Shown here piece by piece: positions 1 through 5,550 of a DNA stretch of 17,309 bases (position 1 is the stretch's first letter; every line of letters begins with the position of its first letter). A program made the position numbers and the translations under genes. Source of the stretch: an uncultured Erysipelotrichaceae bacterium (GTDB lineage Bacteria; Bacillota_I; Bacilli_A; RF39; UBA660). The notes below the pieces were generated by a model. That model searched no databases. It was not told where the DNA came from and saw only the letters and a list, made by a program, of their open reading frames with translations. The stretch covers positions 1 through 17,309 of the forward strand of contig CADBRE010000043.1 of NCBI GenBank assembly GCA_902797005.1, given 5' to 3'.

Positions 1-302
1 TAGATTCAGTTAATAATAAATATAGTTTTGATGGTTATGAAGTGTATGAATTTACTTATGATATGAGGGATGTATTAAGAGTTTATAATAATATAAATGA
101 TACTAATTATGTAACTCTAGAGAGGAAAGATATAACTCTTAAAGTATATAGTAACAATAATAAAATAGAATACATGATCTTAGACTTAACTAATGTGTAT
201 AATTTTATAAATGACACTGAGTTAAATGAGATAAGTTATAAATTAACTTTTGAGGAAACTAAAGAAGAAGATACTTCTTGGCTAATTGAAAAGTTAAAAT
301 AA
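1..302 (+). CDS. C-terminal part of an unrecognised protein (5' end outside window)
   Basis: The frame is open from the first complete codon at base 3 to the TAA at 300-302. A GTG at 42 is available, but no Shine-Dalgarno sequence precedes it and the frame continues upstream, so this is best read as the tail of a longer gene. About 99 residues are visible. They are rich in Asn, Tyr, Asp and Glu, with alternating hydrophobic residues that suggest beta strands, and end in Lys-Leu-Lys. No transmembrane segment or known motif is visible, and I do not recognise the family. It lies on the same strand as the small ORF and gpsB downstream. No terminator is seen between it and the small ORF. Confidence 0.6.
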   Translation, partial: DSVNNKYSFDGYEVYEFTYDMRDVLRVYNNINDTNYVTLERKDITLKVYSNNNKIEYMILDLTNVYNFINDTELNEISYKLTFEETKEEDTSWLIEKLK

Positions 303-369
303 TAATCTAGTTATGTCGAATTGAATGCACGTATGAAAAATATTTAATATAGTATTCATAGGTGATTAA

Positions 370-459
370 ATGGACGAAAAGTTAAAAGAAGTTTTTGACT
401 CAATGATTGATGAAATAACTATGAGTATATTAGAAACAAAAAGGAACTTTAGAAAATAA
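370..459 (+). CDS. Small hypothetical protein, 29 aa
   Basis: An ATG at 370 follows an AGGTGAT Shine-Dalgarno-like stretch (360-366) with a very short gap. The frame reads 29 codons, beginning Met-Asp-Glu-Lys-Leu-Lys-Glu, and stops at TAA 457-459. The peptide is charged, has alternating hydrophobic residues (Val, Phe, Met, Ile, Leu) and could form a single amphipathic helix. A weak promoter match lies upstream (TTGAAT at 321, TAATAT at 345, spacer 18). Its last codons lie inside the terminator-like hairpin at 438-470, so translation to the end would cover the left arm. It could be a real micro-protein, a leader ORF or chance. I cannot assign a function. Confidence 0.4.
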   Translation: MDEKLKEVFDSMIDEITMSILETKRNFRK

Positions 460-470
460 GGTTTCTTTTT
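438..470 (+). terminator. Terminator-like hairpin before the gpsB promoter
   Basis: AAAAAGGAAC at 438-447 pairs with GTTTCTTTTT at 461-470, ten pairs including one G-U, across a 13-nt loop. The right arm ends in TTTTT. The hairpin overlaps the end of the 29-aa ORF and sits 12 nt before the gpsB -35, which suits closing the upstream transcript. The stem is weak because most pairs are A-T. Confidence 0.5.
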
Positions 471-482
471 GCTATATTTAAT

Positions 483-511
483 TTGACAAACACTCTTCTT
501 CATTGTAAAAT
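483..511 (+). promoter_or_regulatory. Sigma-A-type promoter of the gpsB operon
   Basis: TTGACA at 483-488 and TAAAAT at 506-511 are separated by exactly 17 nt. Transcription should start near 518, just before the AGAGG ribosome site at 524-528. The promoter rules out a start codon upstream of 531 for gpsB. The same hexamers and spacing occur before recA and rny. Confidence 0.8.
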
Positions 512-536
512 TAAATATAGAAAAGAGGTCATGAAA

Positions 537-851
537 ATGGAAGAGAGAATATCACTAACAACAAAAGATATACTTGAAAAAGAGTTTAAGATTGATGCTA
601 GAGGGTATAGACCTCAAGAAGTTGACAAGTTTTTAGATGTAGTTATAAGTGATTACACTCAATATGAAAAATTACTTTCTAGATATGAAACAGAACTTAA
701 GAGTTTAATGAATGAAAACTCTAAGTTAAAAGCAGAAATAAGAAATCTTAAATCTACTTTAAGTGTTGCAGAGAATAATAAGGGTGTAACTAATGTAGAT
801 ATACTAAGAAGACTTGGTGAACTTGAAAAAATAGTTTATGGAGAAGAATAA
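537..851 (+). CDS. gpsB: Cell-division / cell-wall coordinator GpsB (DivIVA family)
   Basis: GpsB is a cytoplasmic, membrane-associated coiled-coil adaptor that links penicillin-binding proteins to the divisome and elongation machinery in low-GC Gram-positives. The 104-aa product has the DivIVA-family N-terminal domain with a conserved block around residues 11-34 (Lys-Glu-Phe, then Gly23-Tyr24-Arg25, Val-Asp30, Phe-Leu-Asp34). Tyr24, Asp30 and Asp34 correspond to the Tyr/Asp groove residues known to bind PBP tails in Bacillus GpsB. A coiled coil follows (about 40-80). A short C-terminal oligomerisation helix (about 87-100, Asp-Ile-Leu-Arg-Arg-Leu-Gly) completes it. Length matches the family. 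I chose ATG 537 because AGAGG at 524-528 lies 8 nt upstream; ATG 531 would be too close. It is the first gene of a unit with rnpB, rodZ-like and pgsA. gpsB next to rnpB is a familiar Bacilli arrangement. Confidence 0.95.
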   Translation: MEERISLTTKDILEKEFKIDARGYRPQEVDKFLDVVISDYTQYEKLLSRYETELKSLMNENSKLKAEIRNLKSTLSVAENNKGVTNVDILRRLGELEKIVYGEE

Positions 852-855
852 AGCG

Positions 856-1206
856 TAAAATATCTTAGGTAAACGCTGCATATTATTATGTAGAGGAAAG
901 TCCATACTCACATATTGCTGAGATGCATATAGTGATCGTGCTAGAGGAAAAAATAACTCTAGGTAACCTTAGGTTAACGGCTCCGAAAGAAGAAAGACCT
1001 TCTTCGAATAGGTATAAAAGTGCTATAGTGACGATGCTTTCTAGGAATAGAAAGAGTGAGACGCGCGTAAACCCCGCGAGTGAGAAACCCAAATTTGGTA
1101 GGGGAGTCCTTGCAAATGAAGTGAAAGGAGCAAGGGAGCTTTAAAGCTAGATAAATGTTTGCCACTTCCTAATGGAAGTACAGAAAATGGCTTATTAGAT
1201 ATTTTA
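856..1206 (+). ncRNA. rnpB: RNase P RNA (class B-like)
   Basis: This is the catalytic RNA of ribonuclease P, which removes 5' leaders from precursor tRNAs. The universal core is plain: GAGGAAAGTCC at 893-903, then CATACTC. The 3' core is ACAGAAAATGG at 1180-1190, and the AAACCCAAATTTGGTAGGGG block (about 1085-1105) is characteristic of bacterial RNase P RNA. P1 is formed by TAAAATATCT at 856-865 pairing perfectly with AGATATTTTA at 1197-1206, which fixes the ends at about 351 nt. It starts 4 nt after the gpsB stop, and the rodZ-like gene begins 25 nt after its end. I find no convincing promoter directly upstream and no T-tract after P1. It is therefore probably cut out of the gpsB transcript, or made from a promoter I cannot recognise. 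Open frames across it on both strands are spurious. Confidence 0.96.
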
Positions 1207-1231
1207 TAAAAAAATAAAAAGAGGTGCCTTA

Positions 1232-1729
1232 GTGAAGGATATTGGAATTGTATTTAAAGAAAAGAGAGAAGAAATTGGAATAAAAATGGATGAAGCAGCT
1301 GCTGATTTGGAAATAACAACAGCGCAGCTTGAAAATCTTGAAGATGGGAATGTAAATGCATTTAAAGACATATTTTTCTTAAAAGAATTAATAAAGAAAT
1401 ATGCTAAATATTTAAATGTTAATGAAGATGAAGTAATAAGTGAGTTCAATGATTTTGTGTTTGATTATACTTCAAGAATTCCTGTAGAAGAGATAGAAGC
1501 TAAAGTAAAAGAAATAGAAAAAGAAACAGAAAAAGAAGAGAGGACTAGAGTAAGCTCTCCTTATACAAAAAAAAGAGTTAAAAAAGCTAAACTTAAGCCT
1601 GTTTTCTATTATTCTGTTATAACAATTATATTAGTAACTGTTACACTAATACTACTTAATTTGTTCTTAACAAATAAGAGAGCTAACACTACTATTGAAA
1701 GGAGTTTTGTAATAAATGAACTTGCCTAA
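1232..1729 (+). CDS. RodZ/YmfM-like HTH membrane protein, short form
   Basis: RodZ-family proteins are bitopic membrane proteins that connect cytoplasmic MreB to the cell-wall elongation complex. The 165-aa product has an N-terminal HTH_25/XRE-like helix-turn-helix (residues about 3-65, with Ala-Ala-Ala-Asp-Leu-Glu-Ile-Thr and Leu-Glu-Asn-Leu-Glu). A highly charged Lys/Glu linker follows (about 85-122). One membrane segment comes next (about 125-146), with only about 19 residues after it. The GTG start at 1232 follows GAGGTG (1221-1226) by 5 nt. Bacillus YmfM is much longer, with a large extracellular part that is missing here. The order rodZ/ymfM then pgsA matches Bacillus, which supports the call. 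The 3' end overlaps pgsA by 14 nt, so the two are probably translationally coupled. Confidence 0.82.
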   Translation: MKDIGIVFKEKREEIGIKMDEAAADLEITTAQLENLEDGNVNAFKDIFFLKELIKKYAKYLNVNEDEVISEFNDFVFDYTSRIPVEEIEAKVKEIEKETEKEERTRVSSPYTKKRVKKAKLKPVFYYSVITIILVTVTLILLNLFLTNKRANTTIERSFVINELA

Positions 1730-2306
1730 TAAAATAACTATATCTAGAATTATATTGTCTGTTGTAGTTTTGGTATTACTTATATTACCTTTTGAAAAGT
1801 TGGGACTTGCTATTCCTGATATAGCTGTTACTGCCACATTACGAATAAATATTAAATATATAATATGTGGAGTATTATTCTTAATTGGTTCTGTTACTGA
1901 TTATATAGATGGGAATATAGCTAGAAAGTATAATATGGTAACTGATTTTGGAAAAGTTATGGATGCTATAGCAGATAAACTACTAGTTAATGGAGTGTTA
2001 ATAATACTTGCTTGTCAAGGGTTCATAAATGTTATTATACCAGTAATAATTATAAGTAGAGATACAATGGTAGATTCTATAAAAATGGTTGCAGGACAAA
2101 AGAAGGGTGCAGTAGGAGCTTCAAAAGCTGGAAAGTTTAAAACTGCATTTATGATGTGCGGGTTAACATTAATGTTATTTTATAATTTACCATTTGAAAT
2201 ATGGGGTATTAGAGTAGCTGATGCACTTATTATGATAGCAACTGTATTATCTGTATATAGTGGAATAGAATATTATGTAAAAAATAGAGATGTAATCACA
2301 CAGTAA
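1716..2306 (+). CDS. pgsA: CDP-diacylglycerol-glycerol-3-phosphate 3-phosphatidyltransferase
   Basis: PgsA makes phosphatidylglycerol phosphate from CDP-diacylglycerol and glycerol-3-phosphate at the inner face of the membrane. This is the committed step to phosphatidylglycerol, and so to lipoteichoic acid substrate. The 196-aa protein has several hydrophobic segments (about 10-25, 46-60, 88-110, 140-155, 168-185). It carries the complete CDP-alcohol phosphotransferase motif D-x2-D-G-x2-A-R-x8-G-x3-D-x3-D: Asp62, Asp65, Gly66, Ala69, Arg70, Gly79, Asp83 and Asp87. The ATG at 1716 follows AAAGGAG (1698-1704) by 11 nt, inside the 3' end of the rodZ-like gene. Length is normal for the family. 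In Bacillus the next genes would be cinA and recA. Here cinA is absent and a reverse-strand oxidoreductase lies in between. It is the last gene of the gpsB unit. Confidence 0.94.
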   Translation: MNLPNKITISRIILSVVVLVLLILPFEKLGLAIPDIAVTATLRINIKYIICGVLFLIGSVTDYIDGNIARKYNMVTDFGKVMDAIADKLLVNGVLIILACQGFINVIIPVIIISRDTMVDSIKMVAGQKKGAVGASKAGKFKTAFMMCGLTLMLFYNLPFEIWGIRVADALIMIATVLSVYSGIEYYVKNRDVITQ

Positions 2307-2322
2307 AAGTGATTACTTTTTT
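2292..2322 (+). terminator. Intrinsic terminator of pgsA
   Basis: GTAATCAC (2292-2299) pairs perfectly with GTGATTAC (2309-2316) around a 9-nt loop, followed by six T (2317-2322). The stem includes the pgsA stop codon and the last codons of the convergent oxidoreductase. On the reverse strand a T-rich run also follows a few bases later, so it may work in both directions. Confidence 0.87.
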
Positions 2323-3653
2323 ATGTTTCTATTTGCAGGTGCATTTATTACTATGCCTTCTTTATTAAATCTAGAACCATGGCATGGACAATCATATGTG
2401 TTTTCTACTTCATTGTATATTAAAGGGCAGTACATGTGTGGACATAGATGTTTTTCTTCTGATTTAAGTAGTCCATTAAAATATCCTGACAAGTTTTTAC
2501 CTATGTTTGTTATAGAGCTTGTTATTTGTTTTGAGCTTTTTCTATTTGGATTAAATAGACTTATATATTCATTTTCTTTATTTAAAACAATATCACTAAG
2601 TATTTTTCCGGATAGTATTCCGTTTGTTAATCCCCATGTGTTAAAGCCGGTGGCTAATAACACTCTATTTTTAAGTGTTCCTATATATGGTAGAGAGTCA
2701 TTGGTCATTATGTCTGTATTACTCCAGTTATATATTGTTATGAGATTTAAATCATTAACTTTTTTATTAAGTTCTTCAAAATGCTTTTTGTCATTTAAAT
2801 TAGTATTAATACTATGTGAGTTAGATAAGTATATTAGGTAGTCTTTATAGTTTCTAATAGAAATAGATGGAGTAGAGTAACTTATTAGTGATATTTTGTC
2901 TTTTGCTTTTCTAGCGGCTGTTAGGTATGATTTTTCTATATATCCTTTAATAGGAAATAGATATGGCATTATGAAATAAGGGTAGTGTGAAGCTATTATT
3001 ACCCATTTTGTTCTAATTTTATTCTTGTCAGTATAGCAGATGTAGTGGTTGTTTTCTTTTTCTATTTTTTTAATTGATGTATGTTCATATACTGGAAAAG
3101 GTGTTTTCTTTAGTAAATAGCTAACAAACTTCACTGGATGGAAAGTATATGTGTTATTTACTTTAAACATGTATTTACTTATAACTTTATCATAGATCGT
3201 TTCTTTTGTGTTTATGTTGTTCTTGTGTAAGAAGGTTTCTAAATCCTTTAGTTTACTTATTTCTTCTTCATTGTTTGTGTAGACATAGGAAGAAACTTCT
3301 TCTAAATCGCAGTCTATTCTTTCTTTGTTTATTATAGTTTTAGCAAGTGTTATGGCATCAATTTGAGATTTAAGGTATAGGGACGCTACTTTATCATCAA
3401 AATTATTTCTAATCTTATCTATTAAATCATTTTGTAAATATGTAAGTTTACCTGTAGAATTACCAGTAGTCGCCATAGCTATTTCATTTTGTTCAACTAA
3501 CATTACTTTTAAATTAGTGTCTTTTAAATGGTACAAGCAGCTAGCACCTGTTATACCTCCGCCTATTATTAAGCAGTCTACTTCTTTGTTTTCATTTAAA
3601 GATGGGTATGTTTCTTTATTTTCAATATCTTTCCATATACTTATATTTTTCAC
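2313..3653 (-). CDS. FAD-dependent oxidoreductase with C-terminal Rieske [2Fe-2S] domain (YhfW-like)
   Basis: The 446-aa protein joins a DadA-like, FAD-binding amine-oxidase-type domain to a Rieske iron-sulfur domain. The N-terminus has the Rossmann dinucleotide site Gly-Gly-Gly-Ile-Thr-Gly at 31-36, followed by Glu54-type FAD-ribose region residues. Near residues 331-345 the Gly-Phe-Asn-Thr-Trp-Gly-Leu-Thr-Asn-Gly stretch matches the C-terminal FAD-contact block. The Rieske ligands are Cys404-x-His406 and Cys422-Pro-Cys-His425, followed by Gly-Ser. This architecture is known from Bacillus YhfW and relatives, whose substrate is unsettled; the Rieske part here is compact. There is no signal peptide, so it should be cytoplasmic. 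The start is GTG at 3653 with AAGGTGAT just upstream. It is transcribed against pgsA, with a 6-nt gap between the stops, and sits where cinA would be expected. A possible -10, TATACT, lies around 3690-3695 on this strand. Confidence 0.87.
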   Translation of the reverse strand: MKNISIWKDIENKETYPSLNENKEVDCLIIGGGITGASCLYHLKDTNLKVMLVEQNEIAMATTGNSTGKLTYLQNDLIDKIRNNFDDKVASLYLKSQIDAITLAKTIINKERIDCDLEEVSSYVYTNNEEEISKLKDLETFLHKNNINTKETIYDKVISKYMFKVNNTYTFHPVKFVSYLLKKTPFPVYEHTSIKKIEKENNHYICYTDKNKIRTKWVIIASHYPYFIMPYLFPIKGYIEKSYLTAARKAKDKISLISYSTPSISIRNYKDYLIYLSNSHSINTNLNDKKHFEELNKKVNDLNLITIYNWSNTDIMTNDSLPYIGTLKNRVLLATGFNTWGLTNGILSGKILSDIVLNKENEYISLFNPNRKSSKQITSSITNIGKNLSGYFNGLLKSEEKHLCPHMYCPLIYNEVENTYDCPCHGSRFNKEGIVINAPANRNIKK

Positions 3654-3736
3654 TTTATCACCTTTTATTATTATTTACAAAAGTGCTTTTAGTATAATGT
3701 TTTCTATTAATTTCCAATAAATAAATAAATTATCTA

Positions 3737-3765
3737 TTGACTAAAGGGTCATACTTTTATAAAAT
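3737..3765 (+). promoter_or_regulatory. Candidate distal promoter of recA
   Basis: TTGACT (3737-3742), 17 nt, TAAAAT (3760-3765). A consensus TATAAT also lies at 3772-3777 but lacks a good -35. The -35 is part of a dyad, TGAC-6-GTCA (3738-3751). If used, it gives a recA leader of about 110 nt. Confidence 0.5.
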
Positions 3766-3797
3766 AAAGACTATAATTGCAAATAAAAGAAAAATAT

Positions 3798-3813
3798 TTG
3801 TTTTATCAAACAA
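3798..3813. promoter_or_regulatory. Dyad upstream of the recA -35, possible operator
   Basis: TTGTTT (3798-3803) and AAACAA (3808-3813) form a perfect 6-bp inverted repeat with a 4-nt centre (TATC). It ends 15 nt before the proximal recA -35 and lies downstream of the distal promoter. No T-run follows, so it does not look like a terminator. Binding protein unknown. Confidence 0.4.
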
Positions 3814-3828
3814 TTATTTGAAAAAGTG

Positions 3829-3857
3829 TTGACAAAAGAATTAAAGGGTAGTAAAAT
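3829..3857 (+). promoter_or_regulatory. Proximal sigma-A-type promoter of recA
   Basis: TTGACA (3829-3834), 17 nt, TAAAAT (3852-3857), with start expected near 3864, just before AGGAGG at 3871-3876. It excludes the TTG-initiated longer frame from 3826. No LexA/DinR-type box (GAAC-4-GTTC core) overlaps it. Confidence 0.82.
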
Positions 3858-3882
3858 TAAATTACAAAGTAGGAGGAAAAAG

Positions 3883-4911
3883 ATGACAAAAACATCAGAT
3901 AAAGATAAAACTTTAGAACAGGTTCTTGCCGATATTGAAAAGCAATTTGGTAAAGGATCTATTATGAAATTAGGAGAAGAGGGAGTTAAGAATATAGATG
4001 TTGTATCTACTGGAAGCATGACGCTTGATATAGCATTAGGTGTAGGGGGATATCCTAAGGGTAGAATTATAGAAATATATGGACCTGAATCAAGTGGTAA
4101 AACTACATTTGCATTACATGCGATAGCTGAAGTTCAAAAACAAGGTGGTAGAGCTGCATTTATTGATGCTGAGCACGCACTTGATCCAGTATATGCTAAA
4201 AATCTTGGAGTTAATATTAATGAATTATTATTAAGTCAACCAGATACTGGAGAACAGGCTTTAGAAATATGTGAAGCTTTAGTTAGAAGTGAAGCTATGT
4301 CTATTATAGTTATTGACTCTGTTGCTGCTTTGGTTCCACAAGCTGAAATTGAAGGAGAAATGGGAGATTCTCATGTTGGACTTCAAGCAAGATTAATGAG
4401 TCAGGCACTTAGAAAATTATCAGGGGCTATTAATAAAACTAATACTATATGTATATTTATTAACCAATTAAGGGAAAAGGTTGGAGTATTATTTGGAAAT
4501 CCTGAAACTACTCCAGGTGGAAGAGCACTTAAGTTCTATTCATCTATTAGACTTGATGTAAGAAGAGCTGAGCAAATTAAAAATGGTACAGATGTTATTG
4601 GTAATAAAACTGTTGTTAAAGTGGTAAAGAATAAAGTTGCTCCACCATTTAAGACAGCTGAAGTTGAAATAATGTATGGAGAAGGAGTAAGTAGAGAAGG
4701 AGAAATAATCGATATTGCTGCTAATCTAAATATTCTTGAAAAGTCTGGAGCTTGGTATTCTTACAAGGGTGAAAAGATTGGGCAAGGTAAAGAAAATGTT
4801 AAAGCTTTACTAAAAGAAAATAGAGATTTGTTTAATGAATTAGACACTAAAGTAAGAGAGCATTATGGATTTAAGACTATACCTGCTCCAAAAGAAGAAA
4901 AAGTAAAATAG
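3883..4911 (+). CDS. recA: Recombinase RecA
   Basis: RecA is the DNA-dependent ATPase that forms filaments on single-stranded DNA, pairs homologous strands and, where an SOS system exists, triggers LexA self-cleavage. The 342-aa protein is normal in length. It shows Walker A Gly-Pro-Glu-Ser-Ser-Gly-Lys-Thr at 67-74 and the catalytic Glu/His block of the AEHALDP region. The Walker B-type segment [10 protein letters not shown] follows, then the L1 and L2 loops ([13 protein letters not shown]). It ends in a short Lys/Glu-rich tail. ATG 3883 follows a perfect AGGAGG (3871-3876) by 6 nt and lies after the promoter at 3829-3857. It is monocistronic between its own promoter and the hairpin at 4917. 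In Bacillus it is followed closely by rny; here two genes are inserted. Confidence 0.98.
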   Translation: MTKTSDKDKTLEQVLADIEKQFGKGSIMKLGEEGVKNIDVVSTGSMTLDIALGVGGYPKGRIIEIYGPESSGKTTFALHAIAEVQKQGGRAAFIDAEHALDPVYAKNLGVNINELLLSQPDTGEQALEICEALVRSEAMSIIVIDSVAALVPQAEIEGEMGDSHVGLQARLMSQALRKLSGAINKTNTICIFINQLREKVGVLFGNPETTPGGRALKFYSSIRLDVRRAEQIKNGTDVIGNKTVVKVVKNKVAPPFKTAEVEIMYGEGVSREGEIIDIAANLNILEKSGAWYSYKGEKIGQGKENVKALLKENRDLFNELDTKVREHYGFKTIPAPKEEKVK

Positions 4912-4916
4912 TATTT

Positions 4917-4943
4917 AAACCTCTATCTACTTGATAGAGGTTT
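4917..4943 (+). terminator. Terminator-like hairpin after recA
   Basis: AAACCTCTATC (4917-4927) pairs with GATAGAGGTTT (4933-4943), 11 perfect base pairs with a 5-nt loop, starting 5 nt after the recA stop. The T-tract is only TTTA and partly inside the stem, so termination may be incomplete. Confidence 0.72.
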
Positions 4944-4954
4944 ATGAATTAGTA

Positions 4955-4985
4955 TAGAAAGTATTATTAATTTGTTATATAATAC
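4955..4985 (+). promoter_or_regulatory. Promoter of the superoxide reductase gene with overlapping dyad
   Basis: TATAAT at 4978-4983 has a weak -35 (TAGAAA, 4955-4960) at 17 nt. A perfect inverted repeat GTATTAT (4961-4967) / ATAATAC (4979-4985), 11 nt apart, covers the spacer and -10. A repressor or redox regulator could bind there, but the AT-rich context makes chance possible. Confidence 0.5.
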
Positions 4986-5004
4986 AGATGGAGGATTAAT
5001 AGAT

Positions 5005-5478
5005 ATGGAATTAAAACTAAAAAAATGTCAAGATTGTGCTTCGTTGGTTGAAGTTATAAGAGATTGCGACTGCGAGTTTGATGAAGAAATAATGGAAGAA
5101 GATTGTGACTGTGAAGAATGCAATTGTGAACATTGTGATTGTGATGACTGTGAATGTAGTTGCTGCGAAGATATGGACTTTACATGTGGAGTAAGCTGCT
5201 GCTTTACACCTATGGAAGATGTAGTTCCAAATAGTACTGATGGGGCAGTAGAAAAACATGTTCCTAATATTGAAGTAAATGGAGAAACTGCTAGAGTTTA
5301 TGTTAATCATGTTATGGAAGAAGAACACTATATTGAAGCTATTATAGTTATGTATGATAATGAAGAAATTAAGCATTTCTTTAAGCCTGGTGAAACACCT
5401 GAAGTAACAGTTCCTTATAAAGAAGGAATGAAAGCATATAGTCTATGTAATAAACATGGTCTTTGGGTAGCCGAGTAA
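5005..5478 (+). CDS. Desulfoferrodoxin-type superoxide reductase with Cys/acidic repeat insertion
   Basis: Superoxide reductase reduces superoxide to hydrogen peroxide without making oxygen, a detoxification route typical of anaerobes. The C-terminal part (about 64-157) is a clear desulfoferrodoxin/neelaredoxin domain. The five centre-II iron ligands are His85 (in Glu-Lys-His-Val-Pro), His102, His108, Cys148 and His151, with the conserved Glu83-Lys84 at the active site. It ends in the family-typical Cys-Asn-x-His-Gly-Leu-Trp. The N-terminus keeps the centre-I pattern Cys8-x2-Cys11 and Cys65-Cys66. However, 53 residues separate these pairs instead of roughly 16. The insert is acidic and very Cys-rich, with 17 Cys in residues 1-66, and includes a C-x-C-x-x repeat at 34-53. 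The 157-aa length exceeds the usual ~125. ATG 5005 follows GGAGG (4990-4994) by 10 nt. It is probably cytoplasmic and monocistronic, since a terminator follows. Confidence 0.9.
   Translation: MELKLKKCQDCASLVEVIRDCDCEFDEEIMEEDCDCEECNCEHCDCDDCECSCCEDMDFTCGVSCCFTPMEDVVPNSTDGAVEKHVPNIEVNGETARVYVNHVMEEEHYIEAIIVMYDNEEIKHFFKPGETPEVTVPYKEGMKAYSLCNKHGLWVAE
5104..5163 (+). repeat. 15-nt coding repeat: four C-x-C-x-x pentapeptides
   Basis: Four in-frame 15-nt units (5104-5118, 5119-5133, 5134-5148, 5149-5163) encode CDCEE, CNCEH, CDCDD and CECSC, followed directly by another Cys. Codons TGT, GAT, GAC and GAA recur, with third-position changes between units, so the copies are diverged and not a recent duplication. 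The protein pattern resembles metal-thiolate binding sequences; that reading is inference. Confidence 0.85.
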
Positions 5479-5486
5479 CTTTACAC

Positions 5487-5517
5487 AAAACTTACAAATT
5501 AGTAAGTTTTTTCTTTT
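5487..5517 (+). terminator. Intrinsic terminator of the superoxide reductase gene
   Basis: AAAACTTAC (5487-5495) pairs with GTAAGTTTT (5502-5510) with a 6-nt loop, followed by TTCTTTT. It begins 8 nt after the stop codon. Confidence 0.85.
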
Positions 5518-5523
5518 AAATAA

Positions 5524-5532
5524 TGGTAAAAT
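5524..5532 (+). promoter_or_regulatory. Possible extended -10 promoter of alr
   Basis: TGG followed by TAAAAT (5527-5532) fits an extended -10 (TGn-TAnnAT). No good -35 lies 17 nt upstream, where the terminator T-run is found. The start would be near 5539, leaving a very short leader that still contains GAGGG at 5541-5545. Confidence 0.4.
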
Positions 5533-5550
5533 ATAAGAAAGAGGGAAACT

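Noticed and set aside
886..1165. Open frames on both strands of 63-73 codons
   Set aside because: They lie wholly within the RNase P RNA, whose conserved core and P1 pairing explain the sequence.
2323..2841. Plus-strand open frame of 172 codons
   Set aside because: It is antisense to the FAD/Rieske gene, whose minus-strand protein has complete motifs, and it has no Shine-Dalgarno site.
5017..5376. Minus-strand open frame of 119 codons
   Set aside because: It mirrors the superoxide reductase gene. Its Thr/Ile/Phe-rich product is the expected shadow of the Cys/Asp/Glu repeats.
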